Shown here piece after piece: positions 10,700 to 23,297 of a stretch of DNA of 64,000 nucleotides; the stretch's first letter is position 1, and the number at the start of each line of letters is the position of its first letter. A program made the position numbers and the translations under genes. The stretch is from Astropecten irregularis (taxonomy: Eukaryota > Echinodermata > Asteroidea > Paxillosida > Astropectinidae), in NCBI GenBank assembly GCA_963971285.1, contig OZ020252.1, positions 9,771,662 through 9,835,661 of the forward strand, read 5' to 3'. The notes beneath the pieces are model-generated. The model was given only the letters and a program-made list of their open reading frames with translations, ran no database searches and was not told the DNA's origin.

Positions 10700-11800
10700 T
10701 TTACTTGATATGCTGAAAAATTTATCATATTATTGCGAAAATGTTTGTATATATTGTTTCCATAATCACATACGAATGCCTTTCTGTATACCTAAAAGTG
10801 CAACTTATGGTTTTGTACTTTTTGACAAACAATGATGTGTGTATTGAACAGTGTTGAGTCCTTGGCATCAAGTAGGGTATCAAAATGCAGCTTAAGATGC
10901 GCTCTAAACACTCACACTACTCATATCACCCCAAACCGATTAGATTTAAAAGGTTAGGGCATCAAAATCAACTGAAGTTTCTTTTTGTGCACCCTTTATA
11001 TTGACAAAATCATTGTGGATTTTTAAGGTTTTGGTTCTACTCCATCATTAATAATGTTTCACTGGTTGATCTTTTTTTTTTAATTTAACAAATTGCAACT
11101 CTTCCATTAAAAAAATCAAACAATTTTTCTTTGATAAGTTTAGATTTGGGTGAAACTAGATAAAATCTTTGTTATGGTTTGATAAGTATTCAAACGTTAT
11201 TGATAGTATTGACATCATGATAACAGACATGAATAGATTTATACTTTTTAGACTTGGAGAAGATTCCATATTGGGTAGTGGTAGGGTGCTGCTTATGTGG
11301 CATAATGTTATGTGTACATTGATATTTAAGATTGAATATTTAGTTATAGTGCAGTATAAGGTTTAGGCATTTATTTTAGGATTTCCTTTTGAGAAAAGTA
11401 TCTACTTAAAAATTGCATTAATTTATTAGTTTTTTTTTTTCTAATTACACGCCCTTGATTTGATCGGTCACATTCATATGTAATATTTTTTTTTAGGTTT
11501 ATCAGGCAGAAATCTTTAGAAACCTCGTTGCCTAAATCAGTCATTAAAGTGGGTTTACAGTACTAGCCACAGGGCACAAGAATGTATGGGGGCGATCAGA
11601 CACAGTACTAAAAATGGTCTATCTTCGGTTTAAACTGAAAAGGGTCTATCTGGCTACTTGTGTATGAATGGTGTACGAATGGTCTTCGAAAACTTAGACC
11701 GCCGAGGAGGGACGGTCTAGACTTCATAGACTGGTCTACAAATGTGCCTTAAGACATCTGAACGGTCTATCTCAACCACATCCGGTTTAGAGAGACCTTG
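10700..11800. other. Intergenic after MANSC1-like gene
   Basis: AT-rich. Imperfect repeats of GGTCTA/TAGACC between 11610 and 11790 look like a decayed element. No supported gene. Confidence 0.45.
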
Positions 11801-11804
11801 AGCG

Positions 11805-11878
11805 GTTGCATAACTCACCGGTGATTAATATGTCACTACTTGTGAATTAAGGAAAGTTCGGTTTCAGAGTTATGCAAC
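11805..11878. repeat. Inverted repeat (12-bp arms)
   Basis: GTTGCATAACTC and GAGTTATGCAAC. Confidence 0.65.
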
Positions 11879-12198
11879 ATGAGTGACTTCTACACATCAG
11901 AGATAGACTGTTTTCAGTTTGGACACAAGTGGTATGGGATGAAATGTTTACCTCCCGCTGTAAGGGAAGACCTTTTTACTTCCCTGTGTCTGAACATAGC
12001 CTATGATAATGGGGGGTGCAGGGTAGAGCAGGGGGGGGGGGGAGGGGGAGGATGTCACAGTCTGGGCCCCTCTTTAACAATGGGGATGACTCTTCACCTC
12101 TCAGAAGGCAAGTTTTAAAATTTTGGCTTTTTTATGCATAATTATTTGCCCCAAGCGAGGCTAAAAGCCACTCTAGGTAAGAGGCTACACAAAAAGGA

Positions 12199-12342
12199 TT
12201 GGGAGATTTTGGAGAACCGGTCTTCAAGTCAACAGCGCACGCGCACGCACAACAGCGCACGCGAAACTACGCATGCATCATGCTCACATTTGCGTGCGCG
12301 TGCGCTGTTGACTTGAAGACCGGTTCTCCAAAGTCTCCCATT
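12199..12342. repeat. Hairpin MITE family E copy 1
   Basis: Arms TTGGGAGATTTTGGAGAACC and GGTTCTCCAAAGTCTCCCAT enclose ACTTGAAGAC/GTCTTCAAGT and alternating purine-pyrimidine GCGCACGCGCACGCA sequence. It folds almost end to end. Confidence 0.85.
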
Positions 12343-12545
12343 AAACAAAGTAAACCACCCAGTGGGGCTGAAGGTAAGGTAAGAATTGACATTCCTATAA
12401 TAATTCAGTCAGGTTTGACGGGAGGAGGAAGATATGTATCAGGCAAGGAGGTCCAAAGAGATGTGCCTATAGCATTGATCATGCAGGGTGTTCCAACAGA
12501 ATTCATTTTCAGTATCTTTACAGGCATGGACAGTTTCCAGTGAAA

Positions 12546-12838
12546 TAGTGTCGAAAATAGCAAATGGGGTGTCGAAAATAGCAAATGGGGTGTCCTAAAT
12601 AGCAAATGGGGTGTCCTAAATAGCAAACTGGGTGTCTTAAATAGCAAACGGTGTGTCCAAAATAGCAAATGTGTTAATGTGGTGTCCAAAATAGCGAATG
12701 ATGGGGTGTCCAAAATAGCAAACGGGGTGTTGAAAATAACAATAGAGTTCATTGTCAGAACCTTTACAGGCATGGAAGGTTTCCAGTGAAATAGGGTGTC
12801 AAAAATAACAAATGGGGTGTCCAAAATAGCAAAATGAT
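12546..12838 (+). repeat. Minisatellite of about 21 bp
   Basis: About ten imperfect units of the type TGTCCAAAATAGCAAATGGGG. A longer flanking unit (TTTCCAGTGAAATAG) appears at both 12531 and 12780. Confidence 0.88.
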
Positions 12839-12865
12839 GTTCAGAGGTCCCTGTGGGTTAGCATA

Positions 12866-13021
12866 ATAGGGCTCCGCGCTTGTTACGTCACATTCAGATG
12901 TTCAGACAAACAATGCCTCATTAACTTACACGCAAACGTGAAATTTGTTCAAACATCTGTGTAACTATAGCTGTCGATATAAAGGGTGTATTCTATAAAT
13001 AGCTCAAGTGCAGAGCCCTAT
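12866..13021. mobile_element. MITE family F copy 1
   Basis: Ends TAGGGCTCCGCGCTTGTTAC and CTCAAGTGCAGAGCCCTAT, with inner AACTATAGCTGTCGATA. Confidence 0.8.
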
Positions 13022-14850
13022 TCACTGCCAACTACTGACTAGTGTATAATCATAGTGTGTACAGTTTCTGCCACTGTTAGTGTACTCAGGATAAATAATA
13101 TGCTAAAAAGGAAACTGCGGATATGCCAACAGCCTCGATCAGTAGTCCGTTTGCTGCTTCAGTGAGGGAAATTAGGAACAGATTTACATGTAATTACTGC
13201 ATGGAGATAGCTACAGTGTATTGTACACTTCAATTATGTATGCATTGCTTGCAGAGTTTGGCATGTTTTGGCATGGATGCTGGCGACGGAAGCTAAAATA
13301 ATAATCATTCCATAAAATTGTATTCCACATAATTGTTTAAAATTCAATTTGCAATTCCTTTGGGTAATTGTTATTAATTCGGATTAATTTTAATATTGTT
13401 GTTTCTAATATAAAGTGCAATTATGATAATGCAGAGTGTAATCAATCTAATCTATTGTTTTTTTTTTGTGGTTTTTTGAAATGTATATATGAATCAAACC
13501 AAAATTATACTATTTATCAGGTGTGTGGTAAAACTATTTTTTGAGGTTAACAAAAATATACTAATTGTGCCTTAGATTTTGTCTATTTGAATAATCTGCT
13601 TTAAGATATTTCTCTGGGAGTCTTTCAAGAGGTGCTAGCATTGTTTCACAGATTTACAACTCCTAGGTTTTGGGGTTTGATTTTTTCAAATTGAATGTCT
13701 AACAATAAGATTGACATAAATTCAGTACCATTCTGCATGTGGTGGAGATATCCCTGTATTCATATATGCATGGTGCGTCTACTAATAAGTTGCATTAATT
13801 TGTGCATGTGCACCATTTTATACCTATTACTAAATAGCTGTGGTGTATAGGGGGAAAGGGGGGCACGTGCCCCGGGCGCCACTTTTTAGGGGGCGCAAAA
13901 ACACAAAGGTCAACAAAAAGTAGATGTACTGTTGAAGTTATTGGAAATCTAATCCAATGAACTACATGTAACAAACAAAATTCCAATTTCAAATTGTCTG
14001 ATTTTTGAAATGTAAAAGGTTAAACAAATATTACTAGCAAGGCTTACTTGGAATGGTTCCCAATGTCAATAATGCAAATTAGATATCACATTTTAGTAGC
14101 CATTCAATTTGTCAGGTGCCAAAAATGTCTTACTGTTATTTGGTAGCTATCCACTGAATGAATTGTCTGGTCTGATGTTTCATTAGAATATTCTGAACTT
14201 GTGGAATCATAAGTATCAAATGGATATTTATGAGGATAAGGTTTGAATTCTGGCTTAAATTTGTCAAAATCAGTTACAGGCTTGCAGCACATCTTTAAGT
14301 AGTGGATATTGGAAGTAGGAATCAATTCATCAATGAAAAAAAAAAAAACTCGGAGATTGACACTTAAGTGTTGTGCTATGACATTGTTGATAATTTCATC
14401 AGTTTAGGGACCAAGGGAAACTGATGAATGTCAGATTTGATTCTGCAAACTTTGTTTTACTGTGCTTGGTGCTCTACCAACTGAGCCATGCAGTTCTATA
14501 GTTGTCTCTTTTTGGGAAGTCCACAGAAGCCATGAAACTATACAGATCTGCTGCTCATATTCCATGGATCGGTTATTAATCATAGCAGCAAATAGTAATG
14601 CATCATGACCAAGAAGCAGGGTATGGGAAATGATATTGATTTGGGCAGGTCTTGGTCTTTATTCCCAGTTGGGGAGCAGAATTGTGGATGCAATGTGATC
14701 AAGTTGCTGGCACGCAAAACAGCCAAGGGCATCAACCTTGTATGACCACAGAGCAAAGCTTTCGATATTAGAGGGAGGGTAAATCAGACAACTGTAAGGG
14801 AAAACCCCTTTTTGCACAGCACAGAATCAACTCATAAATCTTCTCGATTA
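13022..14850. other. Intergenic, mostly featureless
   Basis: Apart from the G-rich fragment near 13.85 kb, an AT-rich tract. A 73-codon - strand ORF at 14104-14325 has normal composition (DKFKPEFKPYPHKYPFDTYD) but no recognised family or splice support. Confidence 0.4.
13842..13990. repeat. Truncated copy of the 48.1-kb G-rich element
   Basis: GGGCGCCACTTTTTAGGGGG and following sequence resemble the complement of the 48.2-48.5 kb interior. Confidence 0.45.
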
Positions 14851-14856
14851 TTACCC

Positions 14857-14925
14857 AGGCTGGGATCAAACCCGGGCCACAGTGGTGAGATCCAAGTACC
14901 TTATGCACTAATCACCCATTAGAAA
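14857..14925 (-). repeat. tRNA-related SINE fragment
   Basis: GGCTGGGATCAAACCCGGGC matches the T-arm region of the 43.9-kb copy. Confidence 0.5.
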
Positions 14926-15390
14926 TCATTTAGTGCTTTGTTCCAATCATTTTATGGATGGGCCGGTAGTTCCATGGCTTCTGACTAACTCTTAAGCACT
15001 GTGACAGACAGTTTGGAACATCAAAAATTCAAGTGCAAGATAGAGCACCTGTACAAGAATACAAAATGCACAGGTTCATATCCAACTTTTTCCAATTTTC
15101 TTTTCTTTTTTTTTCAACATGAAAGACTGAAATATACCCAGTCAGTGTTAGTTGTAGATTTATACCGTACTTGATATAAATATAGGGGGAAATAGTTGTT
15201 CTCATTTTTTACATTTTTGTCTTCCATTCAGTTATAGAATAAACTCATGTTCCTCAAAGAAAAAAAGAAAGATCATTACTGTTTTGGAGTCATCATCTTC
15301 ATTTTGTTTTCACCTTGTACCCGTCATTAAGCCGAACCCCATTTTCCCTGTTCTTTTTATTTTGCCAGAAAATGTTTTTGCATTATTTAT

Positions 15391-15580
15391 CTCTTTTGTG
15401 AGTATGGGGTGGCTCTGAAAAGAGCCGGTTTACGGCCAGTATGCAACTCCTGAAGATGGCTAGAGCATACTGGACGGAACATCCTCTTGAAGATGGCCAG
15501 AGCATACTGAATGAAACGTTGAGTTAACCGGCTCTTGTTCGACGGGCTCTTTTCGGAGCCACCCTATACTCATTAAAGAG
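15391..15580 (+). mobile_element. MITE family D copy 1
   Basis: About 190 bp bounded by CTCTTTTGTGAGTATGGGGT and ACCCTATACTCATTAAAGAG. It contains GTGGCTCTGAAAAGAGCC arms and two hammerhead-like cores in tandem. Confidence 0.8.
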
Positions 15581-15645
15581 ATCAATATATGTCACATGGT
15601 GTTATCACAAAACCTATTATTTTATGTACTTCTATCATGCATAAC

Positions 15646-15900
15646 CTTGAAGGTAGTATTATACTTTGGTAGCATTGGTAGCATACCGAAACAGACATCT
15701 TCATAGATTTACCTATTTACAGGGTATAAATATGGTGATGGTATAAACATACCGTTTAAATTTTTCTGTCTGAAATGCTGTATTTATCCAGAAGTGAACC
15801 AGTGGCCAAAATGTTTGATCAAAAATAAAAGAGAAAAGACTCAAGAAATACTGTAGGCATTTTTCACTGTTTTCTCAAAACTTGGGCACCGTATAGGAGT
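15646..15900 (+). mobile_element. MITE family A copy 2, 3' truncated
   Basis: Starts TTGAAGGTAGTATTATACTT. It stops after GGGCACCGTATAGGAG without its right TIR. Confidence 0.75.
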
Positions 15901-16594
15901 TTATTACCATGTTGGGAGGTAGGGGGTGAGGGGTGGTCAGGTTGGCACATTTCACCACCACGAACCTGATTGAAATCCTGACTAATAGACTGGTTGATCT
16001 GTCCTTACCTGAGTGTGTGAGGATTCTTTCCCTTGGAATTTTTGCTTCCTGTCTTGCACAACTCAGATCGTTTCATCCTTGTCTTTTCTCCAGCGCTTTC
16101 CCCTGCAAAGCACGGTGAAGAAATCCTTGCTTTGTTAACAAGAAATTAAATATTAATTAGTGAAACACTTTTTAAAAGACACATGCAAAACTGATAAACA
16201 ATGCATTGCTGGACCAACATAAACACACTGCTGATTCAAATACACAAATGAAAAAAAAAATGAAAAGAGAGACAATAGACAATAAAAAAACACACGCAGA
16301 TTTCCATTTTTTGTTATAATATTTCCTTATAATTGCTCAAAATATCTTTTATTAATATCAGCAAGATTATTTGTTCAATGATTATTAAATGTAAGTTCAA
16401 AGGTCATTGACACGTTTACCTAGTAGAGAGACTAGAAGCTGAAATATAGGAAGATTGATGGTGCTCAAAGATAATGGAGTAAAAAGCCTGTATACCCTTA
16501 TTATGTGTGAGAGCTGTACACCTTAACTACTAGTCTAGGATCCAGACTTCATGATAGACATCAAGGCACCAGCCTAGATTTTAAGGGGTGCGTG

Positions 16595-16732
16595 AATGGG
16601 AGACTTTAGAGAATAGGTCTTGAGTCAACAGAGCACACGCAAACCATGCTTGCGCAATTGTGAGCATGCGCGCGTTGTTTTGCGCGTGCGTGCGCTGTTG
16701 ACTTGAAGACCGGTTCTCCAAAGTCTCCCATT
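16595..16732. repeat. Hairpin MITE family E copy 2
   Basis: AATGGGAGACTTTAGAGAAT to GTTCTCCAAAGTCTCCCATT; GCGCGTGCGTGCGC core. Confidence 0.85.
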
Positions 16733-17058
16733 AGATTTTGCATCAAAGTACAGAAAATCATTCGTCACTATCTCCAGTTTTTCAAATCATGTAATTTCAG
16801 CAATATTCACTGATCCCAAATTAAGCCAAAACATGGTTCATTAAACCTACAATGGTTTAATAATGTGTTGTCTTTGGCTTGTTCAACCCGTGCACAGAAC
16901 TGCAAAGATGGCTGCTTTTTACACGATGAAACTTCAATTTCTTTTGACCGCCAAAATGACTTAGATAATTATGTTCAATTCTCATTTCTGAAGACTATAA
17001 AATCCATCATGTGCATGTTCAATTATTCACTGTGTTATCATCATGGATTCCTCCATGG

Positions 17059-17163
17059 TAATACGCAGGTTTACACTTCGGCGGCCATCTTAGCTTTTGA
17101 TCGCAACTTCAAAACGAGGCACTTTCACGCATGCGCACTTTACAAAGTGTAAACCTGTGTATT
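17059..17163. mobile_element. 105-bp MITE
   Basis: AATACGCAGGTTTACACTT and AAGTGTAAACCTGTGTATT ends. Confidence 0.8.
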
Positions 17164-17361
17164 ATTCATATCACCACGTACTCTGCATGTCAAAGGTCAC
17201 TGACTATATGGTGGGCTAAATGATGCATAAGAAAAATGGATTAATTACCATTATACAGTATAAAGCCGAAGTCGTTAAATGCTTGTCATAAATCAAAAGA
17301 AGAGTATAAGCTGTAAATTGCACATTTTTTTTCAATAAGAAAATTTGGTTGATAAACTATT

Positions 17362-17601
17362 GGCCTTTTCGAAACTCAGGCTCCATTTCGTGAATCCATT
17401 CTAAAAAGACGAGAATCAAAATAGATCAAGGCTTTAAATTTGGCTGCAGTTCAGAAGTAGATTCTCTGGTTTGAAGAGGAAAACAGAGCTTCAGCTTAGT
17501 CAATGAAAAACCACAATCCATATTTTCAGCATATGGATGACAGAGCCTCAGCCGGAGCCGGAGCCGGAGCCAGAGCCGGAGCCTCTGTTTCGAAAAGGCC
17601 C
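17362..17601. mobile_element. MITE with GGCCTTTTCGAAAC ends
   Basis: TIR GGCCTTTTCGAAAC and GTTTCGAAAAGGCC, with a GCCGGAGCCGGAGCC run. Related decayed copies lie at about 8905-9085 and 54865-55085. Confidence 0.8.
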
Positions 17602-17907
17602 TTCTGTATATTGAGAAGTCACATGGGAAAGAGATTGTGAACTTGAGAGAAGACCACTATTAATGGGCTATCTACTGTGCAGAAAATAGAGGGCGCACTT
17701 CATTAGCACTGCAATTTTAAGGACATGGGTTTCCACGGTGAAATTAATTCAGTCATATTAGAATGAAATGATTATTGAGGACTACAAGTAGAGATTTTCC
17801 AAAACATGCACAGTCCTATCCATCACCACAGTAGACTTTCTCTCAAGTCTGAGACTTGCAGGCTCAGAAAAGTACATTGAATTCTTTCACTGTATTTACA
17901 TCAGAAC

Positions 17908-18110
17908 CTGAATTCTCCAGACTAAAGACACTATTGCTACATCACATGATTCGGGGCAAGATTTTATTTGGTTGCATAACAGACGTCTTGCACCATGCAC
18001 TGTTCATAATAATGGCACAGGGAACCAGTCCATTCCAGAGATTGGTATCGCTTGCCCCGAATCATGTGATATAGCAACAGAGTCTTTAGTCTGGGAAATT
18101 CAAACTGTGT
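17908..18110. mobile_element. Inverted-repeat element copy 1 (GACTAAAGAC ends)
   Basis: Arms CAGACTAAAGACACTATTGC/GATATAGCAACAGAGTCTTT and ATCACATGATTCGGGGCAAG/CTTGCCCCGAATCATGTGAT. A second copy is at about 60656-60880. Confidence 0.75.
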
Positions 18111-19141
18111 TTATGAGCAATGTAAGAAGGGTAACGGTGTACAAGCAGGTCCGATACCTATAAAGGGAATAAAACGGTTTTGTCTGTCTGTTTTGAAGTT
18201 TGCAACAAACAGGTAAGAAAATTGTATTTTTACTCTGAAATGTTGCACAAAATTCTTCTATCTGGGGATTTAAGGACTCAGGAACATTTGCTGAAAGTAA
18301 AAAAAATCATTTTGGAACAGTTGAAACTATTAAGTTGTTTTTATTCCCTTTACAGGTATCGGAACCTGCTTGTACACCGTTACCGTAAGAAGCATGTGTA
18401 TACTATTCAGATCTCGGAAATGGCTAAATATTCCGAGCCGTGACAGTACTGCCTGAAATATTGCGCTATGGGTTACTTGCAGTAACAAATAAAAGGTCTG
18501 CCTTCAGCAATATGTCCGGCAATACTGGTGGGCTCCCATAACAGGTTATGCTTCACAATAGCAAACCGTACCTATCAAAGAGTTGATTCTATGATCATTC
18601 AACAAAACTTTCCAAGACCATGGAGCTTTGTGCTTTAATAGCTCCATGCTAAAACTATAAGCCGCAACCCTTCTTCCATTAGAATTTCTTAGATTTTGGA
18701 ATTTTGAATGCCGTTTTCCATACTGAGAAAAAGAGTTGCAATCTTACCCACTTTCTGTATTGAGTTGTCAGTTTGGTGCATGTGCGCCATAAACTTACCG
18801 TTTGCATGTATCAAAGTGTCAGTTCTTCATGTTGCCAACTCTCCCCACCTGCCAAGATTTTCTCTGACAAACTCAAAACCCTGTCAACTTTCTAAAATCA
18901 TAGCTTGCCGACTGTTCATGTGAGTTTGGGAATAGTGTGTAGTGTAAGTCTCTTCTTTTTATAGGACCGGGGTGCTATTGTGAAGCAATTGCCTTTTAAT
19001 TAACAGACAAATAGCTAAATGATCTCAGACTAACAAACCAATTAATTCTTCCATCACTGGATGCATGTGGCATTCTCACCACTAGAGGGCGCTTGTACCT
19101 GAGTGCTAGATTGAGTGCAGATTCACCTTCACCACACCAAG
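18111..19141. other. Intergenic with a long weak inverted repeat
   Basis: ACGGTGTACAAGCAGGTCCG at 18136 pairs with GAACCTGCTTGTACACCGTT at 18362. No gene seen in the rest. Confidence 0.45.
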
Positions 19142-19508
19142 TTTAAAGGTACATGTAGAATCATATTTTGGTAAGAAACCAAAACAGAAATGTTCGCAGA
19201 TTTACGTATAACTTACAGGGTATGAAGATGGTGGTGGTAGAAACATACCGTTAAAATCTTTCTGCCTGAAATGGTGTATTTATCCAGAAATGAGTAAAAC
19301 AACGACCAAAAATCTTTTTGATCTTTTAAAAGATAAAAAATAAAAGAGAAAAGACTTTTACTGTGGCTATTTTTCACTGTTTTCTCAAAAAGTGGGCAAC
19401 GTATGGGACTGAAATTTTCACAGATGACTGTTGCTGTATTTTTCTTGATACTTTTGGCCATGAACTTGTATTTCTTTGATAAAAACCAAAGTATGATACT
19501 ACCTTTAA
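19142..19508 (+). mobile_element. MITE family A copy 3
   Basis: About 367 bp with both ends; ends CAAAGTATGATACTACCTTT. Confidence 0.85.
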
Positions 19509-19780
19509 TAAAAAAAAAAAAATAAATAAACTAATAAAAAACCTCTTTGCTAATATGCATAGCATTACGTCAGAGTGTATCCAATGCTAATTACGTGTCC
19601 GTTTCTACAAAATCCTGTAAATAAAGTATTGAACCCCTGCACCTCCAAAATAATATGAATCCTATGAGAACAAATGATTAAATATTAAAACAAACAATTT
19701 AAACATTTTAATAAACAAACTAATGAATTTTTGAAAAGGGGAATTTATAAAACATGACAGAATGTTTTCTTTTTCATTCA

Positions 19781-20021
19781 GGGGCCAATTTCAAAGAGAT
19801 GCTAAACACACAAAAAATGCTTAGCACAAAAATGTTTTGCCTAATAAAACAAACTTCCATTGAAAATTTGATTTGATATTCATGGTCAGCGATCAACAGC
19901 CAAAGAACAATTGCAAGTGATACACAACACATGCAAATTTGGTTGTTAATCCTGTTTTTCTTAAGACAGAAATGTCATGCTTAGCGATTTTTTGTGCTAA
20001 GCAGCCCTATGAAATTGGCCC
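19781..20021 (+). mobile_element. MITE family C copy 2
   Basis: About 241 bp between GGGGCCAATTTCAAAGAGAT and CCCTATGAAATTGGCCCA. Internal sequence is shared with the other copies (CAAAGAACAATTGCAAGTGA). Confidence 0.85.
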
Positions 20022-20647
20022 AGGTTGGAACATTGATAGATAATGAATACTAAACATTCCAAAATTGGCAAGCCTCATCCTTTGATATTTTTGAGATAGG
20101 AGAAAAAATATCCAATTTGTGACACGTCTTTTATCAAAGTCACAGAAACCAGGGTTCCCTATGGATGCTTGTGCAATAACAAAGCTGCAACCCAGCCTAT
20201 ATAATGAAAGGCTGTCATATATATACTCAGCGGCCATTTTGATTAGAATTGCGAGGGAGTGAGGCTAATTTCCTAGAAAGGATTTTCTACCAACGTTACT
20301 GAACAATATCCATTTCACTCACTGTAAACAGGCTGGAATAGAGAAGGACACGATTTCAAAGGAAATTCGGTCTTCAAGCCGTTTAGTGAGTATACAGATT
20401 AAATATTGACTGTTAATGACAATACCCCACACCAAACCGAAGTAGGTAATTTTGACTGCAGAATGACTAGGTGGAAGGCTGACAGTCAATATTTGTTGTG
20501 TAACAACTCCCACACTGATCCTTCGGACAACTTGCCGGGCACCCAGTAGTTGCATCTTATATTGTCCTATGCAGTATACTCTCCTTGTTCAACAAGGGAG
20601 AATAATTATCCATACATATGAGACGTAATGGTCAGGTGCAGCACTGG

Positions 20648-20955
20648 ACCCAATATCATGGAATCCGTTTATACAGCCTATTTTTGTGCTTATGGGCTAT
20701 GCTAAGCGTGAAATCTATTTCATGGAATTGGTAAGTGAGACTTTCAGTGCTTAATCAGTTAGCAAAGAATTTCTAGGCTAAGCTTGATTTTTGTTTCGCT
20801 AACGCACTTTCATTGTGCCATCTGCAGAAAGTTCTTGCTTAGCGAATCGAGAAAGAAAACTCTCCCATGAAATACGCTAACAGTAATAAACTATTGTTTG
20901 CTTTCGTAAGCGAACAATTTCTGCTTATGACAACAGACTCCATGAAATTGGGCCC
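20648..20955 (+). mobile_element. MITE related to family C
   Basis: Ends resemble CCCAATATCATGGAAT and CTCCATGAAATTGGGCCC; the interior differs. Confidence 0.5.
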
Positions 20956-22131
20956 TGTATCTGAGTGATGTAATGGGTTCACCGTTTTAACAAGATATCA
21001 AACAACCCCATCCGGAGGGAGACCTAAGAAAATGCCAGCAGTTCCCGGTCAGATAAGAGGTCCTCTAAACCCGTTATGGTCACCTTTATAGACAACAATA
21101 GCATCTTGTCCAAAATACCTGGCTCAAGGAATAGTCCAGCCTCATATTTTTACTACAGAATACTACCCAATGATAATTACAGCTGCACAAGTTTATTGTT
21201 GGATACTAGAAGGAAAGAAGGCCAGCAGTGAGGACCGTTATCGAATATTGACCCAAATAATACCTTCAGCTAATTCAGATTTCTATACACCGCAGATTCT
21301 GCTTATTTTTCTTAAATTGAATATAAAGCTCCCCAAAATGTCTTAGAAAAAATCATTGTGCGACACACCCGCTAGTTAAGGCACAACTTTACCATAATAA
21401 ATCACACGCATTACCGGGAGACAGTCAAATTTATTTCAAACTGACGAGAAACACCACAATTTCAACATACCCAAGAAAAAAAAAAAAAACAGAAAAATAA
21501 AAACGAATGACCGAATCAACATAAAAAAAGGTCAATAAAGAATTGTACATGTAAATATAGAATTGTTATATCTTATCATACACGATAGGAAATAATTTTT
21601 TTTATATATAATTCTTAAATACTTATTAAGCCAAATAAATACCACATAAAATGTTCTTTTCTGTGTTTAATTAAAAAAAAACCAGCAATACATTTAAAAG
21701 ACACAATATACAACTTGGATGTTAAATACTTGCTGGTGAAATGCATATATAAATTCTATTTAATTTTTTTTTTTAAATACATTTTTAAAGGAGTGTATTT
21801 TATCAACAATGGAAGGGAACGTGACTGACGATTGTCAATGTTCATTTGTGTCTATCACATCGCAGCCTCTGAATTGTGGCTCAAAATTGAGCAAAGTTTG
21901 TGTCTCTGATTTGTCCAGTTTTTTTCCGTTTTCTGAATGCGAAACTTGTCCAGTGTGTGAAGAAGTGTCCGAGTTGTTAATTTTTGAGTTTGAATACATT
22001 ATTCAACGGGAACTGGTGTCGGTTTTAGTTCAGTCAACTTGTCTCGCTATTTTGGGAGATTTTTGTGCGTGAATGTGTTCTGTAAGTTGCCTTCTAGAAC
22101 CGTCCGTTTGTCTGTCAGTGGTCTGTCAAGA
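20956..22131. other. Downstream of KCNQ1-like gene; no supported gene
   Basis: AT-rich. An 87-codon + strand ORF at 21809-22072 is Cys-rich (CETCPVCEEVSEL) but lacks a signal peptide, splice context or a recognised family; I do not call it a gene. Confidence 0.4.
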
Positions 22132-22495
22132 TTAAAGGTAATATCATACTTTGGTTTTTATCAAAGAAATACAGATTAATGGGAAAATATATCAAGACAG
22201 ATACAGTAACAGTCATCTGTGAAAATTTCAGTCCCATACAGTGCCCACTTTTTGAGAAAACAGTGAAAAACAGCCACAGTATTTTCTCTTTTCTCTTTTA
22301 TTTTTGATCTTTTAAAACATCAAAAAGATTTTCGGTCGTTGTTTTACTAATTTCTGGATAAGTACACCATTTCAGGCGGAAAAATTTCAACTGTATTTTT
22401 CTACCATCACCATCTTCATACCCTGTAAGTTATAAATAAATCTGTGAACATTTCTGTTTTGGTTTCTAATTACCAAAGTATGATGCTACCTTTAA
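22132..22495 (-). mobile_element. MITE family A copy 4, inverted
   Basis: Full-length, opposite orientation to copies 1-3. Both TIRs present. Confidence 0.85.
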
Positions 22496-22734
22496 GATGT
22501 TATATGTCAATCTCGTCTGTTTGTTTGTCGGACTGTCTGAATGTACATATCTGTCAGCTGTCATATCTAGCAGACTGATGACACTGTCCGTCAAACCAGA
22601 ATACGTCTGAGCAAAGCTTTGGCACTTTGGCAAATTTTTACGCCTAATTTCATTTCACTTGCCTGATGGAGGCTAGCAGTTCCAGCAGCTGAAACGTTGC
22701 TACCAGCAACAGGACATCATGTGACTTTGAAAGT

Positions 22735-22795
22735 GACTGAATTCACTGGTTCGAATCTCGCTCCAGTCAATTTTTCTTTGTTCACTTTTCAATTA
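22735..22795 (+). repeat. SINE 3' fragment
   Basis: CACTGGTTCGAATCTCGCTC plus the tail CAATTTTTCTTTGTTCAC of the same SINE family. Confidence 0.65.
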
Positions 22796-22918
22796 TTTTA
22801 AATTCAGTCAGTTTCCTTTGTGGTTATTTAATTATTATATTAATTAAAAAAGCCGTGTCCTCTTTGAGTGATCCCCCATATACCGTTCCCAGGTTGCAAC
22901 ATTGCTGCGCGTATCAGT

Positions 22919-23075
22919 TAAATGATCCTCGGGTATGGCGGTGTGTGCGTGGTTTCATGGCTTCTGACTGCCAAACGAACAAAGATAATTGACTATTGGG
23001 GTCACCACCAACGTAAGGCTGGATGGCTCAGTTGGTACAGCGCCTGTACGGTATTCAGGAGGTCGCCGGTTCGTG
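22919..23075 (+). mobile_element. tRNA-derived SINE copy 1
   Basis: Leader with GCTTCTGACTGCCAAACGAA, then tRNA-like GGCTGGATGGCTCAGTTGGT (A box) and GGTCGCCGGTTCG (B box). Confidence 0.8.
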
Positions 23076-23106
23076 TCGTCTTAAGCTGCAACTCAAGGGT
23101 CTCTTT

Positions 23107-23297
23107 GGCTGCGTTTAAGCGGTTACTCCCGGTAACACGAGTAGGATGCACGCGCAATACTCTCCGGTGCAGGAGTATACTCCCCATTTGGCGAGAGTAT
23201 ACTCTCGTTGAACCGAGTGTCGTACTACAGCTGTTCGAGCGCTCAGGAGTATACTCGTGTTTAATAACGGGAGTAGCTCGCTCGAAACGCATCCCTA
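23107..23297. mobile_element. MITE inserted in a SINE tail
   Basis: Imperfect ends GGCTGCGTTTAAGCGG and CGAAACGCATCCC. The interior has repeated GGAGTATACTC palindromes. Only its left part is preceded by the tRNA-like SINE. Confidence 0.5.

Noticed and set aside
12405-12824. 139-codon ORF with repeated LLFRTPH-type residues
   Set aside because: It is the translation of the 21-bp minisatellite.
21809-22072. 87-codon Cys-rich ORF
   Set aside because: No signal peptide, splice context, repeat of the pattern or recognised family; kept only as a note.
22660-22700. Third hammerhead-like core (CTGATGG...GAAACGTT)
   Set aside because: The first box is mutated and stem II is poor.
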